From assembly GCA_035294855.1 (NCBI GenBank), contig DATGKD010000195.1:1-24169 (forward strand): a stretch of DNA of 24,169 nucleotides. Reading direction: 5' to 3'. This DNA comes from DATGKD01 sp035294855. GTDB lineage: Bacteria > Actinomycetota > Acidimicrobiia > Acidimicrobiales > UBA8190. Made by a program: the position numbers and the translations under genes. Positions 7,803 through 15,608 of the stretch are shown piece by piece. Position 1 is the stretch's first letter. The number at the start of each line of letters is the position of its first letter. The notes beneath the pieces were generated by a model. That model was not told the origin of the DNA. It ran no database searches and saw only the letters and a list, made by a program, of their open reading frames with translations.

Positions 7803-8237
7803 GTGCTGCGTTTGGCGAGCGGCGAGGGGCTCCGGCGCGAGGCGCGCGGCAGTGAGATGTGGTTCAAAGCCACCGCGGCGACGACGGACGGCCGGTTGTC
7901 GCTCATGGAGCGGACGCTTCCCCCGGGCGGCCGGATGCCGCCGCCCCACCGCCACACGGGCAACGTCGAGGCATACGTCGTCCTCGACGGCGCGGTGGAA
8001 TTCCACGTGGCCGACGAGGTCACAGAAGGCGGCCCCGGGACGTTCGTGCTCGTGCCGGCTGGAGACGCGCACACCTTCGGCAACACCTCTGCCGCCCCGG
8101 CGCGGCTGCTCGTCCTGCACGCCCCTGCCCTCGACAAGTACTTCGAGGACCTCGAGCAGCTGTGGTCGTCGCCCTCGCCGCCGGACCGTGACGCCGAGCT
8201 CGCGCTCATGCAGCGCCACGGCATGGAACCGGCATGA
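7803..8237 (+). CDS. Cupin-domain protein
   Basis: A 144-residue single-domain cupin. Motif 1 is PPPHRHTGNVEAYVVLDG, with metal-ligand candidates His49, His51 and Glu56. Motif 2 is PAGDAHTFGN with His90. All four ligands are present, so a metal-binding barrel is likely. Such small cupins serve as dioxygenases, isomerases or ligand sensors; the function here is open. The GTG start is chosen from GGAGG at 7789-7793; the same frame continues open upstream but there overlaps the GH43 gene. The stop codon overlaps the ATG of the acyl-CoA synthetase (ATGA, 8234-8237), so translation of the two is probably coupled and the cupin may act on or sense a related acyl or aromatic compound. Confidence 0.85.
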   Translation: MLRLASGEGLRREARGSEMWFKATAATTDGRLSLMERTLPPGGRMPPPHRHTGNVEAYVVLDGAVEFHVADEVTEGGPGTFVLVPAGDAHTFGNTSAAPARLLVLHAPALDKYFEDLEQLWSSPSPPDRDAELALMQRHGMEPA

Positions 8238-9817
8238 GCGGGTCCGCCGTCGAGCAGGCCGGTGCAGGCGAGCCCGTCCTCACGTTGCGCACGTGGGCCA
8301 CGCGCCGACCCGATGCGCCGGCCATCGTCATGGGATCGGGGGCCGTGGTGTCGTACGGCGAGCTCGAGGACGGCACCAACCGCCTCGCGCAGCTGCTGCG
8401 CCACTACGGGCTGCACACCGGCGACCACGTCGCCATCCTCATGGAGAACAACGCCACCTATCTCGAGGTGGCGTGGGCCGCCCAACGCTCAGGGCTGTAC
8501 TACACGGCGCTCAACAGCCACCTGAGGAGCGCGGAGGTGCAGTACATCCTGGACGACTGCGGCGCCACCGCACTCGTCGCGTCGCCGGCGGTGGCCGAGG
8601 CCGTCGACGGGTTGGACCTGTCCCGCATCGGTCTGCGGCTTGCCGTCGGTGGCGCGCTACCGGGATTCGAGCCGTACGAGCACGCCGTGGCGGCGTTCCT
8701 CCCCGAGCCGGTGCCCGACGAACAAGAAGGCCGGGAGATGCTCTACTCCTCCGGCACGACGGGGCGCCCCAAGGGCGTCCGCAAGGCGCTCCCCGCCACC
8801 GCGCTGGGCGACCGGACGGCCGCGCCCGTGCAGATCGCCAAGGGCATGAGCGCCTCCGGCGCCGGCCCGGGCGCGGTCTACCTGTCGCCGGCCCCCCTGT
8901 ACCACTCGGCGCCGCTCGTCTACTGCACGTCCATGCTCCGCCTGGGCGCGACCGTCGTGGTGATGGAGCACTTCGACGCGCAGAGATGTCTCGAGCTCAT
9001 CGAGCGCCACCGCGTCACGCACGCGCAGTTCGTGCCGACGATGTTCGCCCGCATCCTGCAGCTGCCGGACGACGTGCGCACCCGCTACGACCTGTCGAGC
9101 CTGCGGTACGTGGTGCACGCCGCCGCGCCGTGCCCGCCGGCGGTCAAGAAACGCATGCTCGATTGGTGGGGCCCCATCATCCACGAGTACTACGCGGGCA
9201 CAGAGGACATCGGCTCGACATGGATCACGGCGCCGGAATGGCTGGCGCATCCGGGCTCGGTGGGACGTCCGCTCAACCCCGTGCACATCGTCGGCCCTGA
9301 CGGCGAGGAGGTGGCTGTCGGCGAGGAGGGCACCGTCTACTTCGAAGGCGGGCGGCCGTTCGAATACCACAACGACCCCGACAAGACGGCGTCGGTGACG
9401 AACGCGCGCGGCTGGCGGACGCTCGGCGACGTGGGACGCGTCGACGCCGACGGCTACCTGTACCTCACCGACCGGCAAGCGCACATGATCATCGCCGGGG
9501 GCGTCAACATCTATCCGCAGGAAACAGAAAACGTCCTGTCCTCGCATCCGGCCGTCGCCGACGTGGCCGTCGTGGGCGTGCCCGACCCCGACATGGGGGA
9601 GGCGGTGAAGGCGGTCGTGCAGCCCGTCGACCCGGATGCCGCCGGCGACGCGCTGGCCACCGAGCTCATCGCCTTCTGCCGCGAGCACCTCGCCACCTAC
9701 AAGTGCCCGCGCACAGTCGACTTCGTGGCCGAGCTCCCGCGCGATCCGAACGGCAAGCTCTACAAGCGCGTGCTGAAGGAGCGCTACTGGGAAGGCCACG
9801 ACACGCGCATCGTGTGA
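8234..9817 (+). CDS. Acyl-CoA synthetase / AMP-dependent ligase (FadD-like)
   Basis: A 527-residue ANL-superfamily enzyme that would activate a carboxylic acid with ATP to an acyl-adenylate and then an acyl-CoA. The AMP-binding P-loop YSSGTTGRPKG is at residues 171-181. YYAGTEDIG (motif A5), GWRTLGDVGRVDADGYLYLT (A7), DRQAHMIIAGGVNIYPQE (A8 hinge) and the C-terminal catalytic lysine in PNGKLYKR (A10) are all intact. The length is normal. The N-terminus lacks the membrane-associated extension of long-chain FadD enzymes, so a cytoplasmic enzyme acting on a medium-chain, aromatic or steroid side-chain acid is plausible, but this is inference. The ATG overlaps the cupin stop by 4 bases. It converges on the GH18 gene with a 23-bp gap. 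Confidence 0.93.
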   Translation: MSGSAVEQAGAGEPVLTLRTWATRRPDAPAIVMGSGAVVSYGELEDGTNRLAQLLRHYGLHTGDHVAILMENNATYLEVAWAAQRSGLYYTALNSHLRSAEVQYILDDCGATALVASPAVAEAVDGLDLSRIGLRLAVGGALPGFEPYEHAVAAFLPEPVPDEQEGREMLYSSGTTGRPKGVRKALPATALGDRTAAPVQIAKGMSASGAGPGAVYLSPAPLYHSAPLVYCTSMLRLGATVVVMEHFDAQRCLELIERHRVTHAQFVPTMFARILQLPDDVRTRYDLSSLRYVVHAAAPCPPAVKKRMLDWWGPIIHEYYAGTEDIGSTWITAPEWLAHPGSVGRPLNPVHIVGPDGEEVAVGEEGTVYFEGGRPFEYHNDPDKTASVTNARGWRTLGDVGRVDADGYLYLTDRQAHMIIAGGVNIYPQETENVLSSHPAVADVAVVGVPDPDMGEAVKAVVQPVDPDAAGDALATELIAFCREHLATYKCPRTVDFVAELPRDPNGKLYKRVLKERYWEGHDTRIV

Positions 9818-9840
9818 GACGCGTCGCCGTGGCCACTCCC

Positions 9841-9965
9841 TCAGCCCGTCGTGGTCGTGGTGGGGGACGTGGTCGTCGTGGTGGAGGTCGGTGAGGCGCC
9901 GGTGGTGGTCGTGGTGGACGTCGGCGGCCCCGTCGTCGGCGGGCTCGTCGTTGGGGTGGGCGCGG
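9841..9965. repeat. Low-complexity GTG/GTC-rich tract encoding the Thr/Pro tail of the GH18 protein
   Basis: Runs of GTCGTGGTCGTGG-type triplets read on the minus strand as Thr-rich, Pro-spaced sequence (TTTTTTG, PTSTTTTTSPTTTT). The tract is coding, probably an extended and possibly glycosylated wall-spanning tail, and is prone to length change by slippage. Confidence 0.75.
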
Positions 9966-11862
9966 GAACGGTGAACTCCCACGTGGCGAGCGTGCAGTCC
10001 GCCGGCGGTGACGCCGTCACGACGTAGGTCCCGGGGGAGCCGTTCAGCGCGCTGACGCGCAGCGGGGAGCCGGACGCCAGGCAGGCGCGCACCGGGTCGT
10101 CGGTCGAGAACGCGCTCAGTTGTCCGGCTGGCGCGCCCAAGCCGGCGCCCGGCACCTTGGCCGGGTCGATGGCGACGAGCCCGTACGTGGCGCCGTTCCA
10201 TGCGCCCAGGTAGTGGAAGGGCGGCCCCGGAGGAACCGTCGTGGTGGTCGTGGCGGTCGGAGGGACCGTCGGACCGGGCCCGGGCAGGTCCTTCAGCGGC
10301 GGCGCGTTGCCGAGCAGCCCCGCGAGCAGAGCCGGGTTGCTGCCTTCCATGCCCAGCGCCCAGATGCCCAGGCCGCCCAGGTGGTCGTTGGCGGCCAGCC
10401 GGGCTTTCAGGGCGAGTGACGTCGCGTCGTCGAACCACACCTGGTGCCACTGGGCCCCCTGCAGGTACGACGTCCAGGCGGTCGCCGTCGTGGGGTCCCA
10501 GTAGACGCGCGGGCCGCCCATCTGGGCGATCTGCGCGTCGCTCATCGGCGTCGGCGGCCCGGTGGCGGGATCGCCTTGGCCGGGGCCCGCGGTCGGCCAG
10601 TCGTATCCGTAGTACGGCACCCCGAGAATGACCTTGGCCGGGTCCACCACCGCCGTGTACTGCTGCACCGCGTCGAGGTCGTTGAAGCGCGCCCCGGTGA
10701 GCGGCGCGTTGGAAGACGGCGTGGAGGGGTCGTCCATGTCGTACGCCATGACGAAGAAGCCGTCGACGCTCGGCGCGAGCCCCGCGATGTCGTAGAAGCC
10801 GGTGCGGTCCCCGGCGGACGACGCGTAGGTGTCCATCGTCACCTGCCAGTGCGGGTCGTGCTGGTGCAGCGCCCCCGACACCTGCGCCACGAGGCGGTCG
10901 AGGCCGGCCTGGTCCTTCGGCCCGTTGCCCTCGAAGTCGAGGTTCACGCCGTCCAGGTTCTTGGCGCTGACGAGCGCGGTGAGCGCGGCTGACAGGCGGC
11001 CGGGAGCGGCCGGGTCGGCGGTGAGCTCGTCGAGCGTGGGCTGGTCGAAGGAGGTCACGGTGAGCACCACGCGATCCGACGCCTGATGGGCACGCGTGAC
11101 GAGGTCGGCGAGGGCCTGGCTCTGGTAGCCGACCCAGCCTGGACCGTGCTCGTCGACGGTGCCGTCGGCGTTGGCGTCGACGCTGAAGTAGGCGAGCGTC
11201 GTCAGGCCGGCCACGTCGAAGTGCGGTGAGTCGGGGAGCGTCCAATACGGCGCGAACCCGAAGATCTCGTGCGGCCGCAAGGGCGGGGCGCCGGCCAACG
11301 AAGGCGGCGCGGGCGCCGGCGGCGCGCTCGCCGCCGGCAGCGTCAAGGTGTGCATGGCGCGTTCGGCGTTCGCCATGCGGCCCATGATCGACGACTGGAG
11401 CCCGGCGCGGTGCGTGCCCGACGCGGCGCCGTTCACCGCCAACGCGCCGCCGGTGGTGAGCGAACCGAGGGTGGCACCGCCCAGCACGAGTGCGAGTGCG
11501 GTGAGGCAGGCGGTGGTCGGCGAGATACGCAGCCACCGGCGCGGCGCGTGCCGGGGGCGCAGCCCCAAGCTCGAGACCATGCGGATCCCGAGGCTTCGGT
11601 GCGGGCGACTGTCGTCGCGCAATGACGCCACCTCGCGCACGAATGGCGCGACGGCGGCAGCGGGCGCCAGGAAACGGTGCCGCCGCTCGCCGATGCGGAC
11701 GTCGAGGAGACGGCGCAGCGTGCCGTTGGGCTCCTGGACGCTCGCCCCGGGCACGACGGCGTGCACCTCGGCCCATGGGGCGGCGCGCACGACCCACCCG
11801 GTGGGGCTGATCACGGTGAGGCCGTCGGACTGCGCGTGGAGCGTGAGACCAGGGACGAGCAT
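9841..11862 (-). CDS. Membrane-anchored GH18-family (chitinase-like) protein with cytoplasmic N-terminal domain
   Basis: A 673-residue protein from the ATG at 11862-11860. Residues 1-85 form a small beta-rich domain resembling bacterial PH-like folds (LTLHAQSDGLTVISPTGWVV); being before the membrane segment (about 114-136, LTALALVLGGATLGSL) it should be cytoplasmic. A linker rich in Ala/Pro leads to a GH18 barrel from about 198 to 530. The active-site strand DGVNLDFE spans 304-311 with Glu311 as proton donor; the second Asp of the classical DxxDxDxE is Asn, as in YaaH/spore-type GH18 proteins. MAYDMDD and IWALGMEG also fit. A short beta-rich piece with two Cys and a Thr/Pro tail ends the protein. 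Such domains cleave chitin or peptidoglycan-like GlcNAc links, or only bind them. Alternative starts at 11943 (ATG) and 12024 (GTG) add Arg-rich residues and have no clear ribosome site. Confidence 0.85.
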   Translation of the reverse strand: MLVPGLTLHAQSDGLTVISPTGWVVRAAPWAEVHAVVPGASVQEPNGTLRRLLDVRIGERRHRFLAPAAAVAPFVREVASLRDDSRPHRSLGIRMVSSLGLRPRHAPRRWLRISPTTACLTALALVLGGATLGSLTTGGALAVNGAASGTHRAGLQSSIMGRMANAERAMHTLTLPAASAPPAPAPPSLAGAPPLRPHEIFGFAPYWTLPDSPHFDVAGLTTLAYFSVDANADGTVDEHGPGWVGYQSQALADLVTRAHQASDRVVLTVTSFDQPTLDELTADPAAPGRLSAALTALVSAKNLDGVNLDFEGNGPKDQAGLDRLVAQVSGALHQHDPHWQVTMDTYASSAGDRTGFYDIAGLAPSVDGFFVMAYDMDDPSTPSSNAPLTGARFNDLDAVQQYTAVVDPAKVILGVPYYGYDWPTAGPGQGDPATGPPTPMSDAQIAQMGGPRVYWDPTTATAWTSYLQGAQWHQVWFDDATSLALKARLAANDHLGGLGIWALGMEGSNPALLAGLLGNAPPLKDLPGPGPTVPPTATTTTTVPPGPPFHYLGAWNGATYGLVAIDPAKVPGAGLGAPAGQLSAFSTDDPVRACLASGSPLRVSALNGSPGTYVVTASPPADCTLATWEFTVPAPTPTTSPPTTGPPTSTTTTTGASPTSTTTTTSPTTTTTG

Positions 11863-12165
11863 GGGCCCGCCCGCGTGGGTGGTCACGAGGTGGATGGGCG
11901 AGAGCCGGCAGGCGCGCCGGGCGCGTGGCGATCGTCGGGTCATGGCTGGTCGTCGTGGCCCATGGGGAAGTCGTCTTGGTCGCTCGGAGGGGTCGTCCTG
12001 GTCGCCGCCGGCCCCGGTCGCCACCGATCACTGCCCCCCGGCAACGTTCGTCAATCGCGGCACGCGGCCGGTGTGAGGGTCCCCTCGAATCCCCGGCGGC
12101 GCCCCGGCAGCCCTGAAAGAGTCTCGGCCCCTTGGTCCCCCGGCAGGAGTCGGCCCCCCGGACCT

Positions 12166-12184
12166 GGACCTTCAGGGTCCTTTT
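12166..12184 (+). terminator. Weak stem-loop followed by TTTT
   Basis: GGACC-TTCAG-GGTCC (12166-12180) followed by TTTT (12181-12184). The stem is only 5 bp. No rightward gene ends nearby, so if functional it would act as leader attenuation or to block antisense reading; chance is also likely. Confidence 0.25.
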
Positions 12185-12250
12185 CCTCCTGGCGTCCATG
12201 GATCCACCGCTCCCCATTGAACGAAAGGGTCTCGACGTCCGTAGGCGGGT

Positions 12251-12292
12251 CGGAGATGGCTCCGCGCCGAAGCGGGGCAATCGCTCCGGGCG
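12251..12292 (+). promoter_or_regulatory. Two consecutive hairpins in the leader immediately before the ribosome site of the 12305 gene
   Basis: Hairpin 1 is CGGAG-ATGG-CTCCG (12251-12264). Hairpin 2 has outer stem CGCC/GGCG (12265-12268 with 12289-12292) and inner stem AGCG/CGCT (12271-12274 with 12282-12285) around a GGGCAAT loop. The Shine-Dalgarno AAGGAGG (12293-12299) begins directly after it. No known riboswitch consensus was matched. Confidence 0.35.
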
Positions 12293-12304
12293 AAGGAGGG
12301 GACC

Positions 12305-13444
12305 ATGGAACGAGGTGGGGTAGGGATGGCGCGCGCCGGCCTCGGTGCGGCACTGACCGTGCTGGCCGTGGCGGGGGCGGCCGTCGTCGTTCCCGCCGCG
12401 GCGTCGGCGGCGAACGCCCGGGGGTTCAACTCGCCCGGCAACGTCCTCATCGCCGACCAGTCCAACGGCCGAGTGATCGAGGTGACGCCGAAGGGCCAGA
12501 TCGTCTGGCACTTCGGGCGGGGGCCCAACATGTGCGACGCGAGCTCGATCGTCGGCACGAACGACACCCAGCGGGTCGGGAAGCTGACCCTCATGGCCGG
12601 GACCGGCGTCCCCCTGGGCGCAGACGTCCTGCACCCAGGGTTCAGTTGCACGGACAACCGCGTCCTGCTCGTCAACGAGGACGGCAAGATCGTCTGGCGG
12701 TACGGGCAGTTCGGCGTGACGGGCTCTGGTCCGAACGAACTGAGTGTGCCGGTGCAGGACACCTTCTTGCCGAACGGCGACGTCCTCATCACCGACCAGT
12801 CCAACGAGCGGATCATCGAGGTGAAGCCGTCCAAGACAGGTGTCGGGGGCACCATCGTGTGGCAGTACGGCACGACCGGCGTTGCCGCCAACCCGGCTGA
12901 CCCCGAAGCGAACCAGCTCAACAACCCCAACAGCGCGGAGCTGCTGCCCAATGGGCACGTGCTCATCGCCGACGAGAACGACAACCGGGCCATCGAAGTC
13001 GTACCCAACCGGTCGACCGGAGTGGGCGGGACGATCGTGGACACCTGGACGGGTGTGATCCACGGTGTCGCGTTGAGTGGCGTGGCATTCGCCAGCCGTC
13101 TGCCCAACGGGCACACGCTGATCACCGACTCGAACAACGCTCGGATCGTCGAAGTAGACCGCCACCACGCCTTCGTGTGGCAGTACGTCACGAACACCCA
13201 AGCGGGGAGCAACGCCAATCCCCTCCCGACGAGGGGAGTCCGGCTCGCAGACGGCGACACCTTGATCAGCGACCAGTACAACCACCGGGTGATCGAGGTG
13301 ACTCGGGACGGCGACATCGTCCGTCAGCTCGGCCACCTAAACGCCCCGGGGTTCGGCACCACGTCGACCCAGCAGGGCCTCAACGGCCCCTACGACGCCA
13401 AGGTGATCGGTGACTACACCGGGTTGACGCCGCCGACGCGTTGA
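12305..13444 (+). CDS. Exported six-repeat beta-propeller protein, NHL/arylsulfotransferase-like
   Basis: A 379-residue secreted protein. The signal peptide is about residues 1-37, ending VVPAAASA before AN. The rest consists of about six propeller repeats with the pattern NGxVLIxDxxNxRxIEV...GxIVWxYG: GNVLIADQSNGRVIEV, then NRVLLVNEDGKIVWRYG, GDVLITDQSNERIIEV, GHVLIADENDNRAIEV, GHTLITDSNNARIVEV and GDTLISDQYNHRVIEV. The repeat style matches NHL and ASST-type propellers. The histidine nucleophile of arylsulfotransferases is not identifiable, so a binding or structural role is as likely as catalysis. The ATG has a strong AAGGAGG (12293-12299) 5 bases upstream; a second in-frame ATG seven codons later (MARAGLG) would still keep the signal peptide. 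It is divergent from the GH18 gene and is followed by two more exported propeller-type genes on the same strand. Confidence 0.85.
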   Translation: MERGGVGMARAGLGAALTVLAVAGAAVVVPAAASAANARGFNSPGNVLIADQSNGRVIEVTPKGQIVWHFGRGPNMCDASSIVGTNDTQRVGKLTLMAGTGVPLGADVLHPGFSCTDNRVLLVNEDGKIVWRYGQFGVTGSGPNELSVPVQDTFLPNGDVLITDQSNERIIEVKPSKTGVGGTIVWQYGTTGVAANPADPEANQLNNPNSAELLPNGHVLIADENDNRAIEVVPNRSTGVGGTIVDTWTGVIHGVALSGVAFASRLPNGHTLITDSNNARIVEVDRHHAFVWQYVTNTQAGSNANPLPTRGVRLADGDTLISDQYNHRVIEVTRDGDIVRQLGHLNAPGFGTTSTQQGLNGPYDAKVIGDYTGLTPPTR

Positions 13445-13516
13445 TCACGCCCGCCGCCGGCGGCCGACTCGACCCGGCCGCCGGGGGCGCCGCCGTCCCT
13501 GGCCTGCCCATCTCTT

Positions 13517-13553
13517 GGTCAACGGGGTCAACAGTCGGTCAAATCGATTGACC
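13517..13553. promoter_or_regulatory. GGTCAA direct-repeat cluster with inverted partner upstream of the TIG/PQQ gene
   Basis: GGTCAA occurs at 13517-13522, 13526-13531 and 13537-13542, and its reverse complement TTGACC at 13548-13553. The last two form a near palindrome, GGTCAA-ATCGA-TTGACC. The array is about 100 bp before the GTG at 13652. The terminal TTGACC could also be a -35 box (CAGCAT at 13571-13576, 17 bases downstream, is only a weak -10). It looks like a regulator-binding array or an operator overlapping a promoter. Confidence 0.45.
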
Positions 13554-13585
13554 CTCCGGGGACGATCGGCACAGCATGCCGGGAC

Positions 13586-13607
13586 CGTCGTCATCGGACG
13601 GACGACG
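13586..13607 (+). promoter_or_regulatory. Stem-loop in the leader of the TIG/PQQ propeller gene
   Basis: CGTCGTC (13586-13592) pairs perfectly with GACGACG (13601-13607) around an 8-base loop, 44 bases before the GTG. It may be a leader structure; no function can be assigned. Confidence 0.3.
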
Positions 13608-13651
13608 CGCGCCGGCGGGGCCACGGGCTCCGTCCGGCCGGGGGGAGCGCG

Positions 13652-15526
13652 GTGGGACACCACAGTTGCCTGCGGGCGACGACGACGGCGGGACGGGCAC
13701 GGCGACGAGGGCCCCGGCGTGTCGTGGCGGGGATCGCCGCGTGCGCCGCATCGGTCGGGATCGTCGGCGTGGTGGGTGCCCCCGCGGGCGCCGCCGCGGC
13801 CCAGGCCCGCCCAGCCGCCGCCTCGGCGTCGGCCGGCTACTGGGAGGTGGCCTCCGACGGCGGCCTGTTCTCGTTCAACGCACCGTTCTTCGGCTCCATG
13901 GGCGGCAAGCCCCTGAACGCGCCGGTGGTGGCGATGGCGGCGTCGCCGAACGGCCCACCGAGCGGCGGAGGTGGAGGCGGCGGGGTGAACGCTCCCACGG
14001 TCAGCCGGCTGAGCCCGACCGGCGGCCCCGCAGAAGGCGGGACATCGGTGACCGTGACCGGTACGCATCTGTCGGGCGCGACCGCGGTGCACTTCGGCTC
14101 GGCGTCGGCCACGTTCGTCGTGAAGAACGCCACCACGATCACCGCCGTCTCGCCGTCGGGGTCGGGATCCGTGGACGTCACCGTGACGACGTCGGCCGGC
14201 ACGAGCGTCACCGTCCCGGCGGACCGGTTCTCCTACTCCGGTACTGCCATCGACGGGACCTTCCGCGGCGATATCGGCCGCAGCGGCTTCTACCCGAACG
14301 AGACCGTGCTCACCACCTCGAACGTGGCGAACCTCCGACAGCGGTGGACGGCCGGGGGCGGAGTGTCGACGTTCGCGCAGCCCATCGTGGCCAACGACCT
14401 CGTGTACTGGTCCGATTGGACAGGCACCGAGCACGCCACCGACCTGAGTGGCCAGGACGTCTGGACCACGAACATCGGGACGACCACGCCCCCGGCGAGC
14501 GACAACTGCCAACCGTCCGAAGCCGGGCCGAGCAGCACGCCGACGCTGTCCACGTTGGGCGGCACTCCCGTCATGTACGTGGGGGGTGGGAACGCCGTCT
14601 TCTACGCCCTGAACGCCCTCACCGGCGCGGTCATCTGGCAGACCCGTCTCGGCACGTCGCCCGACAACTTCCTCTGGGACTCCTCCGCTCTCTACAACGG
14701 CGCCGTCTACATCGGCGTCGCTTCGTACGGTGACTGCCCGCTGGTGCAGGGCAGGCTCGTCCAGCTCGACGCCGCCACCGGGACGATCACCGACACATAC
14801 GACACCGTGCCGGCGAATTGCCCGGGCGGGGGCATCTCGGGCTCGCCGACCGTGGACACCGGCGACGGAAGCATCTACATCGACACCGGCAACCCCACCT
14901 GTGGCGGGCTGGCGCCGTCGATCATCAAGCTCGACGCCTCGAACCTGAGCGTGATGTCCAGCTGGACCGTGCCCGGGGCCCAGCAGGGCGGCGACGCCGA
15001 CTTCATCGCCACCCCGACGTTGTTCACCGCCACCGTCAACGGCCACGCCACGTCGCTGGTCGGCGTGGCCAACAAGAACGGCGTCTTCTACGCCTTCGAC
15101 CGCTCGAACCTGGGTCAGGGACCGGTCTGGCAGACGAGGATCACCACCGGCAGCGGCAACGGGGACCCCGCGGTGGGGTCGATCGTCTCGGCGGCGTGGG
15201 ACGGGTCGACGCTGTACGTGGGCGGTGGGAACGTGTCCATCAACGGGACCAACTGCACCGGCAGCATCGACGCGCTCGACCCGGCGACCGGCGCATTCGT
15301 GTGGAGGAGCTGTGAGTCGAACCACATGTTCGCGAGCATCACGGTCGTGCCGGGGCTCGTGATCGAGGGCACGCTAGGAAGCGGTGTCCAGTTCCTCGAC
15401 GCCTCCACCGGGGCCACCCTCTTCAGGTACACGGGCGTCAGCCAGATCCAGGGGGAGTGCACGGTTTTCGACGGCGTCGTCTACATCCCCTCCGCCGCCG
15501 GATCGCTGGTGGCCATCGGCTTGTAG
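13652..15526 (+). CDS. Exported TIG-domain and PQQ-like beta-propeller protein carrying one SDGG repeat
   Basis: A 624-residue secreted protein. The basic N-terminus and hydrophobic segment ([20 protein letters not shown]) end in an Ala-rich cleavage region near residue 50. A single SDGG repeat follows at about 63-96 ([19 protein letters not shown]), then a Gly linker. A TIG/IPT immunoglobulin-like domain spans about 113-196 ([20 protein letters not shown]). A PQQ-like propeller then runs to the end, with blades such as [28 protein letters not shown]...VWQT and [17 protein letters not shown]. No PQQ-dehydrogenase active site was identified, so binding or surface display is more likely than quinoprotein catalysis. 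The GTG has GGGGGAG about 5 bases upstream. The next gene, 82 bp downstream, carries six copies of the same SDGG repeat. Confidence 0.85.
   Translation: MGHHSCLRATTTAGRARRRGPRRVVAGIAACAASVGIVGVVGAPAGAAAAQARPAAASASAGYWEVASDGGLFSFNAPFFGSMGGKPLNAPVVAMAASPNGPPSGGGGGGGVNAPTVSRLSPTGGPAEGGTSVTVTGTHLSGATAVHFGSASATFVVKNATTITAVSPSGSGSVDVTVTTSAGTSVTVPADRFSYSGTAIDGTFRGDIGRSGFYPNETVLTTSNVANLRQRWTAGGGVSTFAQPIVANDLVYWSDWTGTEHATDLSGQDVWTTNIGTTTPPASDNCQPSEAGPSSTPTLSTLGGTPVMYVGGGNAVFYALNALTGAVIWQTRLGTSPDNFLWDSSALYNGAVYIGVASYGDCPLVQGRLVQLDAATGTITDTYDTVPANCPGGGISGSPTVDTGDGSIYIDTGNPTCGGLAPSIIKLDASNLSVMSSWTVPGAQQGGDADFIATPTLFTATVNGHATSLVGVANKNGVFYAFDRSNLGQGPVWQTRITTGSGNGDPAVGSIVSAAWDGSTLYVGGGNVSINGTNCTGSIDALDPATGAFVWRSCESNHMFASITVVPGLVIEGTLGSGVQFLDASTGATLFRYTGVSQIQGECTVFDGVVYIPSAAGSLVAIGL
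13838..13939 (+). repeat. Single SDGG-type protein repeat within the TIG/PQQ gene
   Basis: It encodes [18 protein letters not shown] through LNAPVVAMA, one unit of the repeat present six times in the next gene. It most resembles that gene's fifth unit: both read FSF(N/G)APF, one residue shorter than the FAFGDA(P/A)F units, and both begin YWEVASDGG. Confidence 0.85.
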
Positions 15527-15608
15527 CCGCACCGGACCGGCCTGTCCTCCCCGGCTCCGACCGGCGGTTCCGCTCAGGTCCCGGTTGGCGGCGGCCGATG
15601 ACCAGAAG

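Larger units (their letters stand above)
11863..12304. promoter_or_regulatory. Divergent intergenic region between GH18 gene and NHL-like propeller gene
   Basis: About 440 bp without a supported gene, or about 360 bp if the GH18 gene starts at 11943. It must contain the promoters for both divergent genes. Seen inside it are a weak hairpin with T-run at 12166-12184, two consecutive hairpins at 12251-12292 just before the ribosome site of the rightward gene, and a TTGAAC at 12217-12222 without a convincing -10. Open frames crossing it are Arg/Pro-rich and have no ribosome sites, so none is called. Confidence 0.5.

Noticed and set aside
12217..12245. Promoter with -35 TTGAAC and 17-base spacing
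   Set aside because: The matching -10 (CGTAGG) is too far from TANNNT, and an ECF-type GGAAC/CGTC reading has wrong spacing.
12223..12304. c-di-GMP or c-di-AMP riboswitch in the leader of the 12305 gene
   Set aside because: Hairpins are present, but the conserved sequence blocks of these riboswitch classes could not be recognised, so only an unassigned leader structure is reported.
8657..13336. Very long open frame on the minus strand (over 1500 codons)
   Set aside because: It spans parts of two plus-strand genes and the whole GH18 gene in a different frame. Its sequence is Arg/His/Pro-rich without any domain, as expected for an antisense frame in high-GC DNA.
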